From NCBI RefSeq assembly GCF_004786095.1, contig NZ_RHPJ01000003.1:682001-746000 (forward strand): a DNA stretch of 64,000 nt, in the 5' to 3' direction. Under the pieces are notes generated by a model. That model ran no database searches, was not told where the DNA came from, and was given only the letters and a program-made list of their open reading frames with translations. The position numbers and the translations under genes were made by a program. Positions 45,961 to 54,644 of the stretch are shown one piece after another; positions within the stretch are counted from its first letter, which is position 1; every line of letters starts with the position of its first letter. This DNA comes from Serinibacter arcticus. Lineage in GTDB: Bacteria; Actinomycetota; Actinomycetes; Actinomycetales; Beutenbergiaceae.

Positions 45961-45967
45961 CGAAAGC

Positions 45968-47467
45968 ATGCCCAGCTCACCTGTTCTCGCCGCCCGCTCC
46001 CTCGAGACCGTCGAGGCCGCCGCGCTCGTCGTCTTCCTCGGTGGGGGTGATGGTGAACCCGGGACCGCCCGCGTGCTGGCCGACGCCTCCGAGGCCCTGG
46101 CGGACGAGCTGCTCGACGCCGTCGCCGCCCTGCGCCTGACCGGCCGCGCCGACGAGGTGACGGTCATCCCGGCCTCCCCGCTGCTGCGCGCCTCCGTCGT
46201 CGTGCTCACCGGGGTCGGTGGCGACGACGCCCACGAGCCCACCGCCGAGGCCGTCCGACGCGCCGCGGGCGCCGCCGCGCGCGCCGCCGCGGGGCACCCG
46301 ACGATCGCCGTCGTCCCGCCGTCGGACGCCGCCGCGCTCGTCGGTGCCGCGTACGAGGGCGCCGTGCTCGGGTCCTACTCCTTCACGCGCTACCGCCCGG
46401 CGAAGGCCGAGGCGGCCGCGGTCGACGTGAAGGTCGTCACGGGCAAGGGCCGCAGCAAGGACGTGCGCGCCGCCGTCGAGCGCGCCCAGGTCCTCACGCA
46501 GGCCGTCGCCGGGGTCCGCGACCTCGTCAACACCTCCCCCGCCGACCTCACCCCGGCCGTCTTCGCCGACACGGCTCGCACGGCCGCCACCGGCACCAAG
46601 GTCAAGGTGGCGGTCGCCGACCTCAAGGCGCTGCGCGCCGGCGGCTACGGCGGCATCGTCGGCGTCGGTCAGGGTTCGGTCAACGAGCCCCGTCTCGTCA
46701 CGCTCAGCTACACCCCCGCCCGCGCCAAGGCGCACGTGGCGATCGTCGGCAAGGGCATCACGTTCGACTCGGGCGGCCTCTCGCTCAAGCCGCCGGCCGG
46801 CATGGCCGCGATGAAGAGCGACATGGCCGGTGCCGCCGCCGTGCTGCACACCGTGCTGGCCGCCGCCGAGCTCGGCCTCCCGGTCCGGGTCACGGGCTAC
46901 CTCGCCCTCGCCGAGAACATGCCCTCCGGCGCGGCGCAGCGCCCCAGCGACGTCATCACGATGCGCGGCGGCACGACCGTCGAGGTGCTGAACACCGACG
47001 CCGAGGGCCGCCTGGTGATGGCCGACGCGCTGGTCGACGCCGTCGCGCTCGCCCCCGACGCCGTGCTCGACATCGCCACGCTCACGGGTGCGCAGCTGGT
47101 CGCGCTCGGCACGAGGGTCGCGGGCGTCATGGGCACCGACGGCGTGCGCGACGCCGTCGTGGCCGCGGCCGGCGAGGCGGGCGAGGGCGCGTGGCCGATG
47201 CCGCTGCCCGAGGAGCTGCGCGCCGGCCTGGACTCCCCCGTCGCCGACATCGCCAACATCGGGGACAAGTTCGGCGGCATGCTGTCGGCGGGCGTCTTCC
47301 TGCGGGAGTTCGTCGGCGAGACGCCGTGGGCGCACCTCGACATCGCCGGCCCGTCCTTCAACGAGGGCAAGCCGTGGGGCTACACCCCCAAGGGCGGCAC
47401 GGGCGCCGGGCTGCGCACCCTGCTCGCCTACCTGGAGAACGTCTCGGCGACGGGTGTGGCGCAGTAG
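45968..47467 (+). CDS. pepA: Leucyl aminopeptidase (M17)
   Basis: A 499-residue M17 aminopeptidase that removes N-terminal residues from peptides using two metal ions. The C-terminal catalytic domain has GKGITFDSGGLSLKPPAGM (metal and catalytic Lys), MKSDMAGAAAV and the family signature NTDAEGRLVMADAL. It corresponds to PepB (Rv2213) upstream of the lipoyl enzyme genes. Confidence 0.94.
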   Translation: MPSSPVLAARSLETVEAAALVVFLGGGDGEPGTARVLADASEALADELLDAVAALRLTGRADEVTVIPASPLLRASVVVLTGVGGDDAHEPTAEAVRRAAGAAARAAAGHPTIAVVPPSDAAALVGAAYEGAVLGSYSFTRYRPAKAEAAAVDVKVVTGKGRSKDVRAAVERAQVLTQAVAGVRDLVNTSPADLTPAVFADTARTAATGTKVKVAVADLKALRAGGYGGIVGVGQGSVNEPRLVTLSYTPARAKAHVAIVGKGITFDSGGLSLKPPAGMAAMKSDMAGAAAVLHTVLAAAELGLPVRVTGYLALAENMPSGAAQRPSDVITMRGGTTVEVLNTDAEGRLVMADALVDAVALAPDAVLDIATLTGAQLVALGTRVAGVMGTDGVRDAVVAAAGEAGEGAWPMPLPEELRAGLDSPVADIANIGDKFGGMLSAGVFLREFVGETPWAHLDIAGPSFNEGKPWGYTPKGGTGAGLRTLLAYLENVSATGVAQ

Positions 47468-47596
47468 ACACCCCCGCAGACCCCGGACACGCGCCGGGGG
47501 CGGCGACCGGTGGACCCCGCCGACCCCGGTCGATGCCAAGATAGAACCCGACCGGTGCTCGCACACGAGCCTCGGACCTCAGACCCAGGGAGCGAC

Positions 47597-48988
47597 GTGC
47601 CCGAAGTGGACCTCGTCCGCGACGTCGTCGTGCTCGGTGGCGGGAGCGGCGGGTACGCGACCGCGCTGCGAGCGACGCAGCTCGGGCTGAGCGTCGCCCT
47701 GGTCGAGGCCGACAAGGTCGGCGGCACGTGCCTGCACCGCGGCTGCATCCCCACCAAGGCGATGCTCCACTCGGGCGAGGTGGCCGACGCCGTGCGCGCC
47801 GCCGCCGGGGTCGGCGTGCTCGCCCGGCTCGACGGCGTCGACCTCACCGGGGTCCGTGCCTACCGCGACGGTGTCGTGAACCGGCTGCACCGCGGTCTCG
47901 CGGGCCTGCTGCGGGGCCGCAACGTCGACGTCGTGACGGGACGGGGCCGTGTCGCCGAGGTGACCGCGTCGACCGTCGTGGTCGAGGTCGACGGGCGTCG
48001 CGTGATCGGGCGGCACCTCGTGCTCGCCACGGGGTCCCGGCCTCGCTGGCCCTCCTGGGCCGCGCCCGGCCCCCGCGTGCTGGACAGCGACGGCGCGCTC
48101 GCCCTCGAGGCGATCCCCGCCCGCCTGGCGGTGCTGGGCGGAGGCGTGATCGGCGTGGAGATGGCGAGCCTGTGGCGCTCGCTCGGCGCGGAGGTCGTGC
48201 TCGTCGAGGCGGCCGACCGCCTCGTGGCCGCCGAGGAGCCGGCCGTCTCGGCCGCCCTCGCCAAGGCCCTGCGGGCCCGCGGCATCACGGTCGTGACCGG
48301 TGCGCCGGTCGCCGCGGTGACCGAGAGCGAGGACGCCGTCGAGATCGAGGTCGACGGCGAGCGGCACACCGTCGACGTCGCGATCGTCGCCGTCGGCCGC
48401 GAACCCGTCACCGCCGATCTCGGCCTCGAGGCGGCGGGGGTGCGCACCGAGGGCGGGTTCATCGCGGTCGACGAGCGCCTGCACACGAACGTCCCGCGCG
48501 TGTGGGCGGTGGGCGACCTGGTCACCGGGTACGCGCTGGCCCACCGCGCGTTCGGCCACGGCATCGCCGTCGCCGAGCGCATCTCCGGCGCCGACCCCGT
48601 CCCCGTGCCGGAGCACCACATCCCCCGGGTGACCTACAGCGACCCCGAGATCGCCTCCGTCGGCCTCACGACGGCGGCCGCGCAGGCCCTGCACGGCGCG
48701 GAGAACGTCACCGCCACCACGTACCCGCTCGGCGGCAACGGCCGCAGCCAGATCCTGGGCACGACCGGGTTCGTGCACATGGTGCGGTTGAACGACGGTC
48801 CCGTGATCGGCGTCCACGCCATCGGGGCCCGCATGGGCGAGCAGATCGGCCAGGCGCAGCTCCTCGTGGGCTGGGAGGCCCACCCCGAGGACGCCGCGCC
48901 GCACCTGGCCGCGCACCCCACCCAGAACGAGGCACTCGGAGAGGCCGCCCTGGCCCTCGCCGGGAAGCCGTTGCACGCACACAGCTGA
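47597..48988 (+). CDS. lpdA: Dihydrolipoyl dehydrogenase
   Basis: A 463-residue flavoprotein disulfide reductase that re-oxidises dihydrolipoyl groups with NAD. It has the FAD motif VVLGGGSGGYATALRA, the redox pair in GGTCLHRGCIPTKAM, the NAD-binding motif LAVLGGGVIGVEMASL and the C-terminal catalytic HPTQNEAL. The GTG at 47597 has AGGGAG upstream. It is followed 21 nt later by sucB, and could also serve the glycine cleavage system whose H protein is at 13510. Confidence 0.94.
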   Translation: MPEVDLVRDVVVLGGGSGGYATALRATQLGLSVALVEADKVGGTCLHRGCIPTKAMLHSGEVADAVRAAAGVGVLARLDGVDLTGVRAYRDGVVNRLHRGLAGLLRGRNVDVVTGRGRVAEVTASTVVVEVDGRRVIGRHLVLATGSRPRWPSWAAPGPRVLDSDGALALEAIPARLAVLGGGVIGVEMASLWRSLGAEVVLVEAADRLVAAEEPAVSAALAKALRARGITVVTGAPVAAVTESEDAVEIEVDGERHTVDVAIVAVGREPVTADLGLEAAGVRTEGGFIAVDERLHTNVPRVWAVGDLVTGYALAHRAFGHGIAVAERISGADPVPVPEHHIPRVTYSDPEIASVGLTTAAAQALHGAENVTATTYPLGGNGRSQILGTTGFVHMVRLNDGPVIGVHAIGARMGEQIGQAQLLVGWEAHPEDAAPHLAAHPTQNEALGEAALALAGKPLHAHS

Positions 48989-49009
48989 GAACCGAACGAA
49001 GGAGACACC

Positions 49010-50863
49010 ATGTCCGAGTCAGTGAAGATGCCCGCCCTCGGCGAGAGCGTCACCGAGGGCACCGTCACCCGGTGGCTCAAGGCTGTCGGTGAGAGCGTCG
49101 AGGTCGACGAGCCGCTGCTCGAGGTCTCCACCGACAAGGTGGACACCGAGGTGCCCTCGCCGGTCGCCGGCGTCGTGGAGAAGATCCTGGTCGAGGAGGA
49201 CGAGACCGTCGAGGTCGGCACCGAGCTCGCCGTCATCGGCGACGGCAGCTCCTCCGGCTCCGAGGACTCGGGCTCCGGCTCGAGCGACTCCGCCGCGGCC
49301 TCCGAGTCGTCCGACGGCCCCGCGTTCACTGACGCGGCGCAGGAGAAGTCGATCCAGGCCGATGAGACGCAGCCCGCCACGTCCGGCGCCGACTCCGACC
49401 CGGAGCAGGCCGAGCCCGAGACCTCCGAGGACACCGAGCCCGCGCTGGCCGAGAAGCCGGCCGCCGGGACCGCGTCCTCCGGCGAGGCGAGCGGCACCGA
49501 GATCACCCTCCCCGCGCTGGGTGAGAGCGTGACCGAGGGCACCGTGACCCGCTGGCTCAAGGAGGTCGGCGACGCCGTCGAGGTCGACGAGCCGCTGCTC
49601 GAGGTCTCCACGGACAAGGTCGACACCGAGGTCCCCTCCCCCGTCGCCGGCACGCTGCTGGCGATCAAGGTCGCCGAGGACGAGACGGTCGACGTCGGCA
49701 CGGTCGTCGCTGTCGTGGGCGATGCGTCCGCGCAGTCCGCCTCCGAGCCCGAGAAGGCTCCGGAGCCCGAGAAGGCCGAGGAGCCCGAGGCCGAGGAGCC
49801 GAAGCAGGAGGCCCCGAAGCAGGAGTCGGCGCCCCAGCAGGAGGTCGCCCCGCAGAAGGAGCCCGTCAAGCAGGAGGATCCGAAGCAGGAGGCTCCCCAG
49901 CAGGACGAGCAGAAGCAGGAGGCCGCCCCGGCCCCGCTGCCCGACACCGCGGGCATCTACGTCACGCCGCTCGTGCGCAAGCTCGCCTCGCAGCACGGCG
50001 TGGACCTGTCCTCCGTGACGGGCACCGGCGTCGGCGGCCGCATCCGCAAGCAGGACGTGCTCGACGCCGCCGCTCCGAAGGCGGCCCCCGCCGCCGAGCA
50101 GAGCGCCCCGGCGGCGCCGAAGGCCGCTCCGGCCCTCGAGGTCTCCGAGCTCCGCGGGACCACCGAGAAGATGTCGCGCCTGCGCAAGGTCATCTCGGTC
50201 CGGATGGTCGAGGCCCTGCAGACGATGGCCCAGCTGACCACGGTCATCGAGGTCGACGTCACGAAGGTCGCCAAGCTCCGTGCGGCCAAGAAGGACGCGT
50301 TCCAGGAGGCGACGGGTCAGAAGCTGACCTACCTGCCGTTCTTCGCGAAGGCTGCCGTCGAGGCTCTCCAGGTCTACCCGAAGCTCAACGCGCGCATCGA
50401 CGGCGACCAGATCGTCTACCCGGCCGGCGAGAACCTCGCCATCGCCGTCGACACCCCGCGCGGGCTGCTGACCCCGGTCATCAAGGACGCGGGCGACCTC
50501 GACATCGCGGGCTTCGCCGGTGGCATCAACGACCTCGCGGCGCGCACGCGCGACAACAAGGTCGGCCCGGACGAGCTCAGCGGCGGCACGTTCACGCTGA
50601 CGAACACCGGCAGCGCCGGCGCGCTGTTCGACACCCCGATCGTCCCGGTGCCGAACGTGGCCATCCTGGGCGTCGGCTCGATCGTCAAGCGCCCCGTCGT
50701 GATCTCGGGCCCCGACGGCGACGTCATCGCCATCCGCTCGATGGTCTACCTCGCCATCTCCTACGACCACCGCCTGGTGGACGGGGCCGACGCCGGTCGC
50801 TACCTCAGCGCCGTCAAGCGTCGTCTCGAGGAGGGCGCGTTCGAGGCCGACCTCGGCCTCTGA
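49010..50863 (+). CDS. sucB: Dihydrolipoyl acyltransferase (E2) with two lipoyl domains
   Basis: A 617-residue E2 subunit of the 2-oxoglutarate and/or pyruvate dehydrogenase complex. Two lipoyl domains carry Lys43 and Lys203 in [15 protein letters not shown]; linkers are Glu/Pro/Gln/Lys-rich. The E3-binding domain (about 320-360) has [16 protein letters not shown] and the catalytic domain ends [13 protein letters not shown] with the active-site His. AAGGAG precedes the ATG. In Mycobacterium the homologue (DlaT) serves pyruvate dehydrogenase, so sucB is only a conventional label. Confidence 0.92.
   Translation: MSESVKMPALGESVTEGTVTRWLKAVGESVEVDEPLLEVSTDKVDTEVPSPVAGVVEKILVEEDETVEVGTELAVIGDGSSSGSEDSGSGSSDSAAASESSDGPAFTDAAQEKSIQADETQPATSGADSDPEQAEPETSEDTEPALAEKPAAGTASSGEASGTEITLPALGESVTEGTVTRWLKEVGDAVEVDEPLLEVSTDKVDTEVPSPVAGTLLAIKVAEDETVDVGTVVAVVGDASAQSASEPEKAPEPEKAEEPEAEEPKQEAPKQESAPQQEVAPQKEPVKQEDPKQEAPQQDEQKQEAAPAPLPDTAGIYVTPLVRKLASQHGVDLSSVTGTGVGGRIRKQDVLDAAAPKAAPAAEQSAPAAPKAAPALEVSELRGTTEKMSRLRKVISVRMVEALQTMAQLTTVIEVDVTKVAKLRAAKKDAFQEATGQKLTYLPFFAKAAVEALQVYPKLNARIDGDQIVYPAGENLAIAVDTPRGLLTPVIKDAGDLDIAGFAGGINDLAARTRDNKVGPDELSGGTFTLTNTGSAGALFDTPIVPVPNVAILGVGSIVKRPVVISGPDGDVIAIRSMVYLAISYDHRLVDGADAGRYLSAVKRRLEEGAFEADLGL
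49096..49131 (+). repeat. 36-bp exact repeat, first lipoyl domain of sucB
   Basis: Identical to 49576-49611, exactly 480 bp (160 codons) downstream; it encodes the segment just before the lipoylated Lys43. Confidence 0.8.
49576..49611 (+). repeat. 36-bp exact repeat, second lipoyl domain of sucB
   Basis: Second copy of the 49096-49131 sequence, before the lipoylated Lys203. Confidence 0.8.
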
Positions 50864-50938
50864 GCACGACGGCACCACCAGCACCACCCGCACCACCGCA
50901 CGCACCGACCGCACGCGCGAGACCGAGGCAGGCACCCT

Positions 50939-51847
50939 GTGAGCACCGATCAGCCCGGAACCACCGTCCTTCTGGCCGGGGGTTCCGGGCTGATCGGATC
51001 GGCCCTCGTGCACGACCTCGAGTCCCGGGGAACGCGCGTGCGCCGGCTGGTGCGGCGCGAGGCGAGCGGCGAGAACGAGGTCTCGTGGTCGCCGCAGGAC
51101 GGCGTGCTCCCGGACTCGGCCTTCGACGGCGTGGGCAGCGTCGTCGTGCTCTCGGGCGCGGGCGTGGGCGACAAGCGGTGGAACACGGCGCGCAAGCGCG
51201 AGCTGCTCAGGTCCCGCACGTCCACGACGTCGCTCATCGCCCGCCGGATGGCGGAGCTGGGCGGCCCGCAGCGGCTCCTCACCGCCTCCGCGGTCGGGTA
51301 CTACGGCAGCCGGGGTGACGCCGAGCTCGTCGAGACCGACGCCCCCGGCGAGGGCTTCCTCGCCGACCTGTGCCAGGCGTGGGAGGCCGCCGCGCAGCCC
51401 GCGCGCGACGCCGGCATCGCCGTCGCCACCGCTCGGACGGGCCTGGTCCTGACGCCCGAGGGCGGTGCCCTCGGCAAGCTCCTCCCGCTCCTCAAGCTCG
51501 GCCTCGCCGGCCCCATGGGTGGCGGGAAGCAGTGGTGGCCCTGGATCTCGCTCACCGACGAGATCCGCGCCCTCGTGCACCTGATCGGCTCCGACGTCAC
51601 GGGCCCGGTCAACCTCACGGCCCCCGAACCGCTGCGCAACGCCGAGCTCACGCGCGTGCTGGCCAAGGCGCTCAACCGCCCCGCGACGGTGCCGGTCCCC
51701 GCGTTCGCGCTGCGCATCGTCCTCGGGGAGTTCTCCTCCGACCTGCTCGCCTCGCAGCGCGTGCTCCCGGCGGCGCTCCTGGCCGACGGCTTCGAGTTCC
51801 GCCACCCGCGCCTGGCGCCCGTGGCGGAGGAGATCATCGCCGGCTGA
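50939..51847 (+). CDS. TIGR01777 family NAD(P)-binding epimerase-like protein
   Basis: A 302-residue Rossmann-fold protein with VLLAGGSGLIGSALVHDL at the N-terminus, TASAVGYYGSRGDAELVET in the middle and GGGKQWWPWISLTDEI, the signature of the SDR/TIGR01777 family. Substrate unknown. It corresponds to Rv2216, directly after the E2 gene. The GTG start has only a weak Shine-Dalgarno sequence. Confidence 0.88.
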   Translation: MSTDQPGTTVLLAGGSGLIGSALVHDLESRGTRVRRLVRREASGENEVSWSPQDGVLPDSAFDGVGSVVVLSGAGVGDKRWNTARKRELLRSRTSTTSLIARRMAELGGPQRLLTASAVGYYGSRGDAELVETDAPGEGFLADLCQAWEAAAQPARDAGIAVATARTGLVLTPEGGALGKLLPLLKLGLAGPMGGGKQWWPWISLTDEIRALVHLIGSDVTGPVNLTAPEPLRNAELTRVLAKALNRPATVPVPAFALRIVLGEFSSDLLASQRVLPAALLADGFEFRHPRLAPVAEEIIAG

Positions 51848-51870
51848 CGCCTTCGGCGGCGGCCGTCCGG

Positions 51871-53193
51871 TCACGCGCACGGGGCCCAGTCCACCAACCG
51901 CGTTCCCGAGGGGGTCGGGATCGCGGCCACCACGAGGCACGACGGCGGCTGTGGTCCCGACACCGACGTGACTCCCCCCGCATGGCGCCGGTGGGCGGCC
52001 TGGGCCACGAGCACCGCCCCCGGGCCCGCGGACGCCTCGGCGGGGAGCACGACCGTGCGGACGCCGTCGAGCACGACGCCGCCGCGGCGCAGGGCGTCGA
52101 TCGTCGTCAGGTCGCGCCGCCAGGCGGGGCCGCCCGGCTGCACCGCCCGGGCGAGCATCGCCGCATCGCCCGTCTCCAGAGCTCGGTCCCGCAGCGCGAA
52201 CGCCGCCGCCGGACCGAGCGGCGCACCTGCCGCGAGGTCGGCCGACCCGGGCGGGATCGACGACCCGTGAGGCAGCACCAGGGTCCAGGCACCCAGGGCG
52301 AGGGCCACGGCGGCACCCGCCGCGCCGGCCCACCGACGAGCACGGCCGGCGCCTCGTCGTCGTCCGACGAGCGTCGGTGCCAGGAGCACCACCTCCCGCT
52401 CCGCCTCCGCGACGGCGTCCCCGATCTCCCAGGTGTCCGGCGCCACGCGGCCCCAGGCCCGCCCCGGCTCCCGCGCGCCCCGCGCACCGGCCACCGCGGC
52501 GATGCGGGCGGCGCTCGGGCGCGCTGCGGGATCGTCGGCGGAGGCGGCCTCCAGCAGCTCACCGACGTCGGGGTCCAGGTCGTGCACCCCGGTCCGCGTG
52601 CCGCTCGCCAGGACCTGCGCGACGACGGCGGCCAGCTCCCAGACGTCGCTCGCCCGCGTCGCGGCGACGGCGTGGCCACCACGACGCTCGGGGGCGAGCT
52701 GGCGGACCGCGCGCTCCGCCGTCGCCCCACGACCTCGCCCGTGAAGCGCCTCCGCGAGAAGGTCGGTCAGCACGGCACCCTCGGGCCGCAGGACGACAGC
52801 CTCGGCGGTAATGGCACCGTGCCCGAGCCCGTGCGCGTGCAGCGCGGCCAGGGCCGCCGCGAGGTCCAGCAGCAGGCGCTGCACGCCGTCGGCCGACAGC
52901 CCGCCGTCCGCCGTGGCGACGTCGGACAGCCGGGGTCCGGCGACGAGGTCGGTCACCACCACGAGCGCGCCGTCGACCCCGTCGTGCAGCGAGCGGACGG
53001 CGGCGAGACCGTCGGCCTCGAGTTCCACGAGCCGCTGGGCGCGACGGCGGACCAGACTCCGGTCGCTCGGCGTCAGGTCCAGGCGCTGGACCCGGACGAG
53101 CTCGCCCGACCGGCTGCGCGCCGTCGCCGTCCCACGCCAGGGCAGCCCGAGCTCGAGGCCGGCACAGCCGGGGATCGAGGGAGCGGAGGTCAT
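51871..53193 (-). CDS. Membrane-anchored protein-kinase-like pseudokinase
   Basis: A 440-residue protein with the layout of a bacterial Ser/Thr kinase (N-terminal fold to about residue 235, then a membrane segment near 300-320, WAGAAGAAVALALGAWTLVL) but without catalytic motifs: the HRDxKxxN loop reads HGLGHGAITAEAVVL, DFG reads TDLLAE, and no clear ATP-binding glycine loop or Lys is seen. The segment after the membrane helix would be outside the cell. It could be a scaffold or ligand sensor. It lies opposite to its neighbours at the place where lipB-lipA would be expected. The ATG at 53193 has TGTAAT 6 nt upstream. Confidence 0.75.
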   Translation of the reverse strand: MTSAPSIPGCAGLELGLPWRGTATARSRSGELVRVQRLDLTPSDRSLVRRRAQRLVELEADGLAAVRSLHDGVDGALVVVTDLVAGPRLSDVATADGGLSADGVQRLLLDLAAALAALHAHGLGHGAITAEAVVLRPEGAVLTDLLAEALHGRGRGATAERAVRQLAPERRGGHAVAATRASDVWELAAVVAQVLASGTRTGVHDLDPDVGELLEAASADDPAARPSAARIAAVAGARGAREPGRAWGRVAPDTWEIGDAVAEAEREVVLLAPTLVGRRRGAGRARRWAGAAGAAVALALGAWTLVLPHGSSIPPGSADLAAGAPLGPAAAFALRDRALETGDAAMLARAVQPGGPAWRRDLTTIDALRRGGVVLDGVRTVVLPAEASAGPGAVLVAQAAHRRHAGGVTSVSGPQPPSCLVVAAIPTPSGTRLVDWAPCA

Positions 53194-53199
53194 CCGAGC

Positions 53200-53205
53200 A
53201 TTACA
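53200..53205 (-). promoter_or_regulatory. -10 hexamer TGTAAT of the pseudokinase gene
   Basis: Minus-strand TGTAAT with a 6-nt spacer to the ATG at 53193; one base from TATAAT. Confidence 0.5.
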
Positions 53206-53255
53206 CCGCTCCGGACCCGCGGCCCGCTCGTCGTCCACAGGCACCCGGCCACCGG

Positions 53256-53261
53256 TAGGCT
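53256..53261 (+). promoter_or_regulatory. -10 hexamer TAGGCT of the DUF4191 gene
   Basis: TAGGCT with a 9-nt spacer to the ATG at 53271, so the leader could be 0-3 nt. Confidence 0.55.
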
Positions 53262-53270
53262 GGGGACATC

Positions 53271-53996
53271 ATGGCCCGTTCATCATCTGGCTCCACTGAG
53301 CCCACGAAGAAGCCCAAGGTCAAGAAGCGTCGCTGGTACCACCAGGTGTGGGACGTCTTCCAGATGACCCGGAAGGCCGACCCGACCGTCCCGTGGATCA
53401 TGCTCGCCATCCTCGTGGTGGCCGCAGGAGCCGGGTTCGCCATCGGTGCGATCTTCAACCAGGGGCCCTACGGCCTGTTCATCGGCATCCCGCTGGGGAT
53501 CCTGCTCGCGACGATCTTCCTGTCGCGCCGCGCCGAGCGAGCCGCGTACTCCAGCCTCGAGGGTCAGCCGGGTGCCGTCTCGGCCGCCCTCGGCACGATC
53601 CGCCGCGGTTGGAACATCGAGGAGCAGCCGGTCGCGATCGACGCCCGCTCGCAGACGATGGTCTTCCGCGCGATCGGACGCCCCGGCGTCGTCTTCATCG
53701 GCGACGGTGGCACGCGCGGCATCCAGCAGCGCCTCCTCGAGGGTGAGCGCAAGCGCGCCTCGCGCCTGGTGCCCGACGTCCCCGTGCACCTGATCCAGAC
53801 GGGTCGCGAGGAGGGTCAGGTCCCGCTGCCCAAGGTCGCGACCGCCGTCAAGAAGCAGAAGGGCAAGCTGACGCCCGCCGAGGTCGCCGAGATCACCAAG
53901 CGCCTCAAGGCGCTCGGCGCCGCGCGGATCCCCGTGCCGAAGGGCGTCGACCCGACGCGCATGCGGCCCGACCGCAAGGGCATGCGCGGGCGCTGA
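53271..53996 (+). CDS. DUF4191 family membrane protein
   Basis: A 241-residue protein (Rv2219-like) with a basic N-terminus, two membrane segments (about 41-62 and 68-85) and a long cytoplasmic C-terminal domain (SRRAERAAYSSLEGQPGAVS onward) ending in a very basic tail. Function unknown. The family is almost always encoded next to glnA and an RDD gene, as here. Confidence 0.9.
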   Translation: MARSSSGSTEPTKKPKVKKRRWYHQVWDVFQMTRKADPTVPWIMLAILVVAAGAGFAIGAIFNQGPYGLFIGIPLGILLATIFLSRRAERAAYSSLEGQPGAVSAALGTIRRGWNIEEQPVAIDARSQTMVFRAIGRPGVVFIGDGGTRGIQQRLLEGERKRASRLVPDVPVHLIQTGREEGQVPLPKVATAVKKQKGKLTPAEVAEITKRLKALGAARIPVPKGVDPTRMRPDRKGMRGR

Positions 53997-54021
53997 TCGC
54001 GCCGTCGCGATCGCCCGCCCG

Positions 54022-54065
54022 ACGACGACGCACCCGGTGGCAGCTGCCACCGGGTGCGTCGTCGT
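54022..54065. terminator. Bidirectional terminator: perfect 44-bp palindrome
   Basis: Two perfectly complementary 22-nt arms meet at the centre (cagctg) between the convergent DUF4191 and RDD genes. Confidence 0.8.
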
Positions 54066-54088
54066 TCCGGGGTCTGCTGCCCGCAGGA

Positions 54089-54478
54089 TCAGGCGCGTCG
54101 CACGCGGTCGATCCGGGTGCCGGCGGCGATGTCGTGCAGGCCGCGACCGTCGGGGCCGGAGACGACGGCCGGGATCACGAGCAGCATGAGGACGGTCCGC
54201 ACCAGCGTCTGGACCGGACGGGGCGGACTGCCGCCGTCGACGATCCGGTAGACGCGCAGCCCGAGGACGCGGTGTCCGATGGAGAAGCCGACCGTGCCGA
54301 CCAGGAGCAGCGTCATCGCGGCGAAGACGCCGAGGGTGGCGGCCGAGGAGTACTCGAAGAATCCCGCGCTGATCGCCAGCGCGATGCCCCAGTCGATCAG
54401 GAGGGCGAGCAGGCGCCTGCCCCAGTGCGAGTCGGCTCCCTGCGCTGCGGCGCCGGCGGTGTCACGTGCGGAGGTCAC
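54089..54478 (-). CDS. RDD family membrane protein
   Basis: A 129-residue protein with the RDD pattern GRRLLALLIDWGIALAIS and IGHRVLGLRVYRI and three hydrophobic segments. Function unknown; RDD proteins are linked to ion transport in some bacteria. In Mycobacterium the homologue Rv2219A is on the glnA strand, whereas here it is inverted. The GTG at 54478 has TACGAT 6 nt upstream. Confidence 0.85.
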   Translation of the reverse strand: MTSARDTAGAAAQGADSHWGRRLLALLIDWGIALAISAGFFEYSSAATLGVFAAMTLLLVGTVGFSIGHRVLGLRVYRIVDGGSPPRPVQTLVRTVLMLLVIPAVVSGPDGRGLHDIAAGTRIDRVRRA

Positions 54479-54484
54479 CCACCG

Positions 54485-54490
54485 ATCGTA
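54485..54490 (-). promoter_or_regulatory. -10 hexamer TACGAT of the RDD gene
   Basis: Minus-strand TACGAT with a 6-nt spacer to the GTG at 54478. Confidence 0.55.
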
Positions 54491-54602
54491 GGTGCACCAC
54501 CCCCGGGAGCTTCTCGCCCTCCGAGAAGGCCCACCCGGCCGACGCCCGTCCTGCGTAACCTGAACGACACGTGCGGGTCACGGCTGCGACATCGCCACGC
54601 CC

Positions 54603-54608
54603 TAGCGT
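54603..54608 (+). promoter_or_regulatory. Candidate -10 hexamer TAGCGT of glnA
   Basis: TAGCGT lies 36 nt before the ATG at 54645; the implied short leader contains the AAGGAG ribosome binding site. No GlnR box could be assigned with confidence. Confidence 0.4.
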
Positions 54609-54644
54609 TCACACGACCCCGGGAACTACCCACGAAGGAGCCCC

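Noticed and set aside
49019-52333. 1104-codon open frame on the minus strand
   Set aside because: It is antisense to sucB and the TIGR01777 gene, is made of Gly/Arg/Asp-rich low-complexity sequence and arises from high-GC third positions.
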